A stretch of 5,731 nt of DNA from NCBI GenBank assembly GCA_036502965.1, contig DASXXT010000451.1, positions 1 to 5,731 on the forward strand, in the 5' to 3' direction. Below, piece after piece: positions 1-3,509 of the stretch (position 1 is its first letter; each line of letters begins with the position of its first letter). The position numbers and the translations under genes are program-made. The notes below the pieces were generated by a model, which made no database searches, had not been told where the DNA came from, and saw only the letters and a list, made by a program, of their open reading frames with translations. This stretch comes from Roseiarcus sp036502965 (GTDB lineage Bacteria > Pseudomonadota > Alphaproteobacteria > Rhizobiales > Beijerinckiaceae).

Positions 1-498
1 TTCGCCACTGTCGCAGCCTCCTCGCGCCAGATGCTGAGCCACGACTTGCTGCTCGACGTGCGCTCTGCGCTTGGCCGCCATTACGTCCAGCGCGGTTCGC
101 TCAAGCTCGCCGCGGCGGAGAGTCTGGTGATGGAAAACCCGGAATACGCCGCGGCCCTCTTGCAGCGGGTGCGCGAAATCGGCGCCGCGCTCATGCTCGA
201 CCGGTTCGGCGCCGGCTACACCTCGCTCGGCCACCTGCCGCAGTACCGCTTCGACGCGATGCGGATCGATGCGTCGCTGGTCAGGCCCAACTCCTTCGGT
301 GCGCGGTCGCCCATCTTGCGTTCGATCGTGGCCATGGCCCAGGAGATCGGGATGGACGTCATCTCCGAGGGGGCGGAGACGGAATCCGATGCGGTCGAGC
401 TTGCCCAGCTTGGCTGCCAATTCGCTCAAGGGGCGGCCTTCGGCCAGCCCATGAACGCGGCCGCAGCGCGAAAACTCATGGGCGCCGCGGCCGCCTGA
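1..498 (+). CDS. EAL-domain protein, C-terminal part, probably catalytically inactive
   Basis: The reading frame is open from base 1 and ends at TGA 496-498, giving 165 visible residues; the N-terminus lies outside the window. Active EAL domains hydrolyse cyclic di-GMP. The fold is recognisable from SSRQM (7-11), ESLVMENPE (40-48), LDRFGAGYTSL (66-76), MRIDASLV (87-94), ISEGAE (121-126) and FAQGAAFGQPM (141-151). It resembles a rhizobial family whose active members read VNxSSRQL, LKLEVTES, LDDFGTGYSSL and IKIDRSFV. Here the Asn is Ala5, the metal-binding Glu is Ala37, the second Asp of DDFGTG is Arg68 and the catalytic Lys is Arg88. Asp67, Glu123 and Gln143 remain. I infer a c-di-GMP-binding or protein-interaction role rather than phosphodiesterase activity. 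PAS, GGDEF or sensor domains may lie upstream but cannot be seen. The frame is otherwise intact, so this looks like a degenerate but maintained gene, not a pseudogene. Confidence 0.85.
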   Translation, partial: FATVAASSRQMLSHDLLLDVRSALGRHYVQRGSLKLAAAESLVMENPEYAAALLQRVREIGAALMLDRFGAGYTSLGHLPQYRFDAMRIDASLVRPNSFGARSPILRSIVAMAQEIGMDVISEGAETESDAVELAQLGCQFAQGAAFGQPMNAAAARKLMGAAAA

Positions 499-510
499 CG
501 GGCCGGCGCC
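481..510 (+). terminator. GC-rich hairpin across the EAL gene stop codon, possible terminator
   Basis: The left arm is GGCGCC (481-486) plus GGCC (489-492) with a two-base GC bulge at 487-488. The right arm is GGCCGGCGCC (501-510). The eight-base loop contains the TGA stop. The ten base pairs are nearly all G-C and so very stable. No T-run follows, so it is not a classical intrinsic terminator. It lies in the convergent gap before the cytochrome gene, where a terminator or RNA 3'-end block would be expected. The remaining gap, 511-553, shows nothing else. Confidence 0.35.
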
Positions 511-553
511 CACCATCTCGCCGCAGTCCCACGCCGTGTGTGCAGCCCTGTCG

Positions 554-2017
554 CTACAAAGCGCGCAAGAACGCCACCAAATCCTGCTTCTCCTGCGACG
601 AGAGTTTGTCGCCGAGGACCAGGTTGAAGAACTCAACCGTGTCGTCCAGCGTCAGCAGCCGCTGGTCATGCAGGTAGGGCGGGTTGTCCTTGATGCCGCG
701 CAGCGGGAAAGTCTTGACCTTCCCGTCCCCGACCTCCGCCGCGTAGTTGATCATTTCCGGCTTGAAGAAACGCTCGGTCTGGAGATCGTGCATCAGGTTG
801 TCGGTGTAGTAGGGCGGCTGGTGACAGATGGCGCATTGGCCCTTGCCGAAGAAGATATCTTGCCCGTGCATTTCGGCTGGCGTCGCCTTGGCGGGATCGA
901 GCTTGCCAAATAAGTCGAGCTTGGGCGCAGGCGGAAAGTCCAGCATTTCCTGGAAGTCGGCCATGAAATCGACCTGGCTGCCGCGCTCCAGCGGATTCAC
1001 GCCTTTTTTCGTCGCCGTCACAATGTCGCCGTCGAAGTAGGCCGTGCGCTGCTCGAACTCGGTGAAATCCTCGACCGTTTTCAAGGCTCGCTGAGAACCG
1101 AATAGCCGCTGAATGTTCACGCCGCGCAGCGACACCGTGCCGACGCGATGGCGGAACCACTCCGGGCGGTTGTCGGGGGCGAGGTGTACGGCGCCATTCT
1201 GGTGTCCGTTCGAGTGGCAGTCGAAGCAGGCGACGCCAAGACTGGGCACGGCTGATTTGCGATCTTCGGTCGCGTTAAATTGCTGCTCCGGGAAAGGCGT
1301 CAGCAAGAGGCGCAACCCTTCCAGTTGCCTGGGCGTGAGAATGCCGTTGAACATCTCGAAGAAGTTGGTGAGCGAGATCAGCTTGCCCTGCGAGACGTCG
1401 CCCAGATCGGGGCGCGAGGTCAGGTACATCGCCGGAGGAAATGCGGCCAGAAAGCGTTCGGGCAGGTCAAAAGCGATGTCGAAGCGGGTGAGGTCTCGCC
1501 CGTCCTGCCTTTTGATCGCGTCGATCTCCTCGTTTGGAAAAACCTGGCCCCCGGTGGAATGGAATGGATGCGGCAGCGGGAGGAAGCCTTTCGGCCATAA
1601 CCCCTGCTCACGGATGGCGTCAGGGCTCATGCCCGCGAGCTGTCCCCATGTCACCACCCCGGGCGGCAGCCTGACGCGCACCCCTTCCTGCAGCGGCTTC
1701 CCGTGCTCCATCGTGACGCCCTGGGCGGGATGATCGCCGAGGTCGTAGCGCTCCTCAAGCATCGCCTGGTGTTCGCGTTCAATGCCTGGCTTTGCCGCCA
1801 CATCCGCGGCCATCTTCGCCGCAAAGGGTTGGTCAATAGCAATCGGCTGGAAGCTGGTCAGCCCGCGTGGCCCCTTCTGATAGCCCTCCGTCCCCTCCAG
1901 GTACGGGTTCTGCGCAGCCGGCGGCGGGGCCGCCTGCTGCGCATAGACGCCGCCGAACAACAGAAGAAGACAACTCGAAGAGAGAAAAAGCCCGATGCGC
2001 CTGCTTCGTCCGGTCAT
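554..2017 (-). CDS. Di-haem c-type cytochrome, cytochrome-c peroxidase/MauG superfamily, exported
   Basis: This is a 487-residue protein starting at ATG 2015-2017 behind AAGGGTGA, with stop TAG. Residues 1-26 form a Sec signal peptide: basic RSRR, a hydrophobic stretch, then VYA before QQ. This predicts a periplasmic product, which c-type haem attachment requires. Two haem-binding motifs are visible, CFDCH (264-268) and CAICH (395-399). The C-terminal LRGIKDNPPYLHDQRLLTL (439-457) is the usual superfamily end block. Family members reduce hydrogen peroxide or oxidise protein or small substrates through two haems. About 235 residues precede the first haem motif, far more than in classical peroxidases, and contain no recognised motif. 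The residue aligned with the Met (peroxidase) or Tyr (MauG) ligand of one haem appears to be Phe464. The substrate is therefore unknown. Similar proteins may be misnamed cytochrome b6 in databases. No partner gene is adjacent; it converges with the EAL gene and is 214 bases from the co-directional glycosyltransferase, so it is probably transcribed alone. Confidence 0.88.
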   Translation of the reverse strand: MTGRSRRIGLFLSSSCLLLLFGGVYAQQAAPPPAAQNPYLEGTEGYQKGPRGLTSFQPIAIDQPFAAKMAADVAAKPGIEREHQAMLEERYDLGDHPAQGVTMEHGKPLQEGVRVRLPPGVVTWGQLAGMSPDAIREQGLWPKGFLPLPHPFHSTGGQVFPNEEIDAIKRQDGRDLTRFDIAFDLPERFLAAFPPAMYLTSRPDLGDVSQGKLISLTNFFEMFNGILTPRQLEGLRLLLTPFPEQQFNATEDRKSAVPSLGVACFDCHSNGHQNGAVHLAPDNRPEWFRHRVGTVSLRGVNIQRLFGSQRALKTVEDFTEFEQRTAYFDGDIVTATKKGVNPLERGSQVDFMADFQEMLDFPPAPKLDLFGKLDPAKATPAEMHGQDIFFGKGQCAICHQPPYYTDNLMHDLQTERFFKPEMINYAAEVGDGKVKTFPLRGIKDNPPYLHDQRLLTLDDTVEFFNLVLGDKLSSQEKQDLVAFLRAL

Positions 2018-2020
2018 GGG

Positions 2021-2028
2021 TCACCCTT
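2021..2028 (-). promoter_or_regulatory. Ribosome binding site of the di-haem cytochrome gene
   Basis: The minus strand reads AAGGGTGA here; the AAGGG core lies six bases before the ATG. This supports the start at 2017, which also gives a well-formed signal peptide. Confidence 0.6.
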
Positions 2029-2037
2029 GAAACGGTT

Positions 2038-2050
2038 ACCGAATTTCGGT
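2038..2050. repeat. 13-base perfect palindrome upstream of the cytochrome gene
   Basis: ACCGAA and TTCGGT arms surround a single central T, 21-33 bases upstream of the start codon and just before the ribosome binding site. It falls in the presumed untranslated leader. It could be a repressor operator or, given the one-base loop, chance. I do not recognise it as the site of a known regulator. Confidence 0.35.
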
Positions 2051-2071
2051 GGCATGCAGCAGTTTGACGCC

Positions 2072-2097
2072 GGCTCGTTCGCGTAACGAACGAAGCC
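2072..2097. repeat. 26-base imperfect inverted repeat in the cytochrome leader
   Basis: The left arm GGCTCGTTCG (2072-2081) pairs with CGAACGAAGCC (2087-2097) over ten base pairs with one bulged A, around the spacer CGTAA. The inner core TCGTTCG/CGAACGA is perfect. It lies 55-80 bases upstream of the cytochrome start codon. In RNA it would form a stable hairpin; in DNA it could bind a dimeric regulator. No T-run follows it on either strand, so it is not a typical terminator. Confidence 0.45.
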
Positions 2098-2101
2098 CAA
2101 A

Positions 2102-2117
2102 TCTCATAAAAATGAGA
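2102..2117. repeat. 16-base perfect inverted repeat, candidate operator at the cytochrome promoter
   Basis: TCTCAT (2102-2107) and ATGAGA (2112-2117) are perfect arms around AAAA. The site is AT-rich in a GC-rich region and lies immediately downstream of a possible -10 box at 2124-2129, where transcription of the cytochrome gene would start. That is a common place for a repressor operator. It does not match the FNR/FixK, Irr or RirA consensus sites as I know them. Confidence 0.4.
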
Positions 2118-2123
2118 GCGTGC

Positions 2124-2151
2124 AGCATAGTGAAGGCGGAAAAATGACCAA
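2124..2151 (-). promoter_or_regulatory. Possible housekeeping-type promoter of the cytochrome gene
   Basis: On the minus strand, TTGGTC (2146-2151) and TATGCT (2124-2129) are separated by 16 bases. They match the sigma-70 consensus at about three of six and four of six positions. The start site would fall near 2117, on the edge of the TCTCAT/ATGAGA palindrome. The -35 match is poor, so activation may be needed. Confidence 0.3.
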
Positions 2152-2159
2152 GGACCAAG
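2146..2159. repeat. Tandem 7-base direct repeat overlapping the possible -35 box
   Basis: GACCAAG occurs twice without a gap (2146-2152 and 2153-2159), read as CTTGGTC twice on the cytochrome strand. Tandem short repeats at a -35 element are typical of activator sites, but two copies can also arise by slippage. The rest of the gap (2160-2231) shows only a loose TCAGCT/AGCTGA pair at 2161-2166 and 2182-2187. Confidence 0.35.
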
Positions 2160-2227
2160 CTCAGCTTTCGAGTTGGTATGGAGCTGATGGCCGAACGTCC
2201 GGAAGCGGTCCAAACTGATTGAGTTCG

Positions 2228-2250
2228 GGCCCTAGCGCGAAGCTTGGGCC
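2228..2250 (-). terminator. Hairpin across the glycosyltransferase stop codon, possible terminator
   Basis: GGCCCTAGC (2228-2236) and GCTTGGGCC (2242-2250) form nine paired positions with one T-T mismatch and the loop GCGAA, written on the plus strand. The glycosyltransferase stop codon (2232-2234) lies in one arm. No T-run follows on the minus strand, so intrinsic termination is doubtful. Confidence 0.3.
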
Positions 2251-2996
2251 AGATGCCGCCGGTAGCGGGCCTGCACTTGCGCACGGTAGATCGGGCGCAT
2301 CGCTTCGTGGCGGAGGCGCTCGGCGAGGCCCATCGACTTGCGTTGTACGGTGCTGCCCCCGGTCTCCCGAGACACATCGCGGACCGGCGAGGGCGAGGCG
2401 ACCAGCACCGGCTGGCCGGTGACCCAGGTCATTTGCAACAGCGTGTCCACCGGGCGGTCGAACGGCAAAGTGCGATCGAGCAGGAGCTTGGCGGCGGCGA
2501 GCGAGACGACCTGGGCGATCGCTCTCAACGGCGGCGCGTGGGGGCGCATGAGCGCAAGCCCGTCGCGGCTCGCGACGGGGGTCCCGTTTCGGATTGGCTT
2601 AGCCGGCAGCAGCAGATAATCCCAGGCCGATCGTTCGACAATTATGAACTCGATCAGCGTAGCGAATGCGTCGGGATCGATTTGCGCGTCGTCTTCGAAG
2701 ATGAAGGCGAAGTCCAGAGCGTCATCGACAATCCGCCGCCAGGCGGCGCGATGGCTTAGGAAAACGCCGACCTCGGTCCTCGTCAACGGGAATGGATAGG
2801 TGGGCTGGAAACGCCGCGGAGCATAGGCCTGGTCGACCTCTTGCGGCGAAAGACGCGCACCGTCGACGGCCGCGACGACCTCGCTCTCGATCGACAGGCG
2901 GGCGCTGAGCAACCGGACATTGGCTGCGCGCGAACTTGCGCGCTCCAAATGGAGAATAAAGGCTTTGGGGCCGCTCAAGGCTGGCTCACTGTGCAA
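2232..2996 (-). CDS. Family 25 glycosyltransferase, LPS or surface glycan type
   Basis: This is a 254-residue protein of usual length for glycosyltransferase family 25, whose members add galactose, glucose or similar sugars to lipooligosaccharide in the cytoplasm or at the inner membrane face. Visible features are the opening beta strand AFILHLERASSR (12-23), the block EVGVFLSHRAAWRRIV (75-90), the acidic EDD (101-103) after FAFIF, which fits the nucleotide-sugar and metal site, and RPVDTLLQ (181-188). No membrane segment or signal peptide is seen, and the C-terminus is strongly basic (about 219-254), which suggests contact with membrane phospholipid. The start is TTG at 2996; an in-frame TAA at 3018-3020 limits extension, and no ATG occurs before residue 149. 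A second TTG at residue 7 is an alternative. The ribosome binding site is weak (AGG three bases before TTG). No other glycan gene is visible nearby, so sugar and acceptor are unknown. Confidence 0.85.
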   Translation of the reverse strand: MHSEPALSGPKAFILHLERASSRAANVRLLSARLSIESEVVAAVDGARLSPQEVDQAYAPRRFQPTYPFPLTRTEVGVFLSHRAAWRRIVDDALDFAFIFEDDAQIDPDAFATLIEFIIVERSAWDYLLLPAKPIRNGTPVASRDGLALMRPHAPPLRAIAQVVSLAAAKLLLDRTLPFDRPVDTLLQMTWVTGQPVLVASPSPVRDVSRETGGSTVQRKSMGLAERLRHEAMRPIYRAQVQARYRRHLAQASR

Positions 2997-3102
2997 AGAC
3001 CTGCGATAGTCCCGGCCTTAAGAGCGCGAGAGGGCCTACATACTCGCCGTTCCGCGCCAAGTCATCCCGCTTGCCGGTGGAAAAAGGAGAGGGCAGCGCC
3101 CG
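2997..3102. other. Divergent spacer between the glycosyltransferase and DUF6489-like genes
   Basis: These 106 bases must hold the promoters or leaders of two divergent genes. AAGGAGA (3084-3090) lies 12 bases before the DUF6489-like ATG and is its likely ribosome binding site. I could not find a convincing -35/-10 pair on either strand, and no clear inverted repeat. Confidence 0.4.
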
Positions 3103-3327
3103 ATGAAGATCACCGTCGATGTTGACTGCACGCCTCTCGAGGCGCGTCAGTTCATGGGACTGCCGGATGTCGAGCCGATGCAGAAGGCGGCCATGGCCCA
3201 GATCGAAAAGCGCATGATGGCCGAGCTCGAGCGCTTTTCTCCCGAGACTCTGTTCAAGGCATGGCTCCCGATCGCTGGCATGAACGCCGAGTGGCTCCAG
3301 GAGTTTTTGAAGCGCGCGTCCCCCTGA
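3103..3327 (+). CDS. Small DUF6489-like conserved protein of unknown function
   Basis: This is a 74-residue acidic-to-neutral cytoplasmic protein with ATG start, an AAGGAGA ribosome binding site 12 bases upstream, and stop TGA 3325-3327. The opening MKITVDVDCTPLEARQF and the following GLPDVEPMQ (19-27) match my recollection of DUF6489, a family of short alphaproteobacterial proteins. The N-terminal beta strand (2-8) is followed by helical segments rich in Met, Glu and Lys (about 24-46) and a hydrophobic C-terminal part with two Trp residues (50-71). No catalytic motif, signal peptide or membrane helix is seen. The function is unknown. It precedes clpB on the same strand, 182 bases away. Co-regulation with the chaperone is possible, but the long spacer argues for separate transcripts. 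The gene assignment is firm; the family name is from memory. Confidence 0.8.
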   Translation: MKITVDVDCTPLEARQFMGLPDVEPMQKAAMAQIEKRMMAELERFSPETLFKAWLPIAGMNAEWLQEFLKRASP

Positions 3328-3332
3328 CGCGC
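3314..3332 (+). terminator. Perfect GC hairpin across the DUF6489-like stop codon
   Basis: GCGCGTC (3314-3320) and GACGCGC (3326-3332) are perfect seven-base arms around the loop CCCCT. The TGA stop begins in the loop and ends in the right arm. The downstream sequence AAACCTGATA has no T-run. It may slow RNA decay or assist termination before the clpB leader. Confidence 0.35.
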
Positions 3333-3348
3333 AAACCTGATATCCGTC

Positions 3349-3374
3349 AATGCCGCCGTTCTTTGTTCGGCGTT
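3349..3374 (+). terminator. Second weak hairpin downstream of the DUF6489-like gene
   Basis: AATGCCG (3349-3355) can pair with CGGCGTT (3368-3374) with one G-T pair and a 12-base T-rich loop. An alternative register pairs CGCCG (3354-3358) with CGGCG (3368-3372). The loop, not the tail, carries the T residues, so it is a poor terminator. Confidence 0.2.
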
Positions 3375-3389
3375 AAAGCGCTTCTGTGC

Positions 3390-3418
3390 CTTCCGTCCGC
3401 GCCAGGCGGCTCCTACAT
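3390..3418 (+). promoter_or_regulatory. clpB: Possible RpoH (heat-shock sigma) promoter of clpB
   Basis: CTTCCG (3390-3395) and CTACAT (3413-3418) are 17 bases apart. Alphaproteobacterial RpoH promoters resemble CTTG at -35 and CYTATNT at -10; here CTTC matches three of four and CCTACAT (3412-3418) six of seven. Transcription would start near 3425 and give a leader of about 85 bases. clpB is a standard RpoH target in proteobacteria, which favours the call, but the -35 lacks its key G. No CIRCE element (TTAGCACTC and its complement) is visible. Confidence 0.3.
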
Positions 3419-3429
3419 AGGGCGTTAAG

Positions 3430-3503
3430 GCCGCGAAATCGCGGCAATCCGATTGTATGGGCTAACTGGCGTCGCTTCGGGGCGCCAGCCTGCGCCGAAG
3501 GGG
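3430..3503 (+). promoter_or_regulatory. clpB: Structured clpB leader with two mutually exclusive hairpins, candidate RNA thermometer or switch
   Basis: Three foldings are visible. Hairpin 1 is GCCGCG/CGCGGC with loop AAAT (3430-3445). Hairpin 2A pairs CTGGCGTC (3466-3473) with GGCGCCAG (3481-3488) and closes on a C-UUCG-G tetraloop (3475-3480) with one bulged G. Hairpin 2B pairs CTTCGG (3475-3480) with CCGAAG (3495-3500) and CGC (3483-3485) with GCG (3492-3494), leaving two bulged G and a six-base loop. 2A and 2B share bases 3475-3488 and exclude each other. 2B covers the AAG of the ribosome binding site AAGGGG (3498-3503), while 2A leaves it free. ROSE-type thermometers of alphaproteobacterial heat-shock genes hide the ribosome binding site in a final hairpin, but I see no exact ROSE motif. 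The regulatory role is inference. Confidence 0.35.
3498..3503 (+). promoter_or_regulatory. clpB: Ribosome binding site of clpB
   Basis: AAGGGG lies six bases before ATG 3510-3512. Its first three bases can be paired into leader hairpin 2B. Confidence 0.65.
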
Positions 3504-3509
3504 TAGATC

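Noticed and set aside
536..913. A 125-codon plus-strand open frame between the EAL and cytochrome genes.
   Set aside because: It overlaps the conserved C-terminal haem domain of the cytochrome on the opposite strand and shows no ribosome binding site or known motif.
1113..1733. A 206-codon plus-strand open frame antisense to the cytochrome gene.
   Set aside because: The minus strand encodes a protein with a signal peptide and two haem motifs. The plus-strand translation shows no domain.
1963..1980. Cys16 in the cytochrome signal peptide as a possible lipoprotein site.
   Set aside because: The preceding SSS is a poor lipobox and the VYA site at residues 24-26 fits ordinary signal peptidase cleavage better.
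3049..3053. GGAAC on the minus strand before the glycosyltransferase, as in general stress (EcfG) promoters.
   Set aside because: No CGTT follows at 16-17 bases, so the second half of the promoter is missing.
3358..3368. GTTCTTTGTTC, resembling an alphaproteobacterial LexA box.
   Set aside because: That box needs seven bases between the two GTTC halves; here there are only three.
3376..3383. AAGCGCTT palindrome in the clpB upstream region.
   Set aside because: Eight-base palindromes are common by chance, and this one has no partner sites or consistent promoter spacing.
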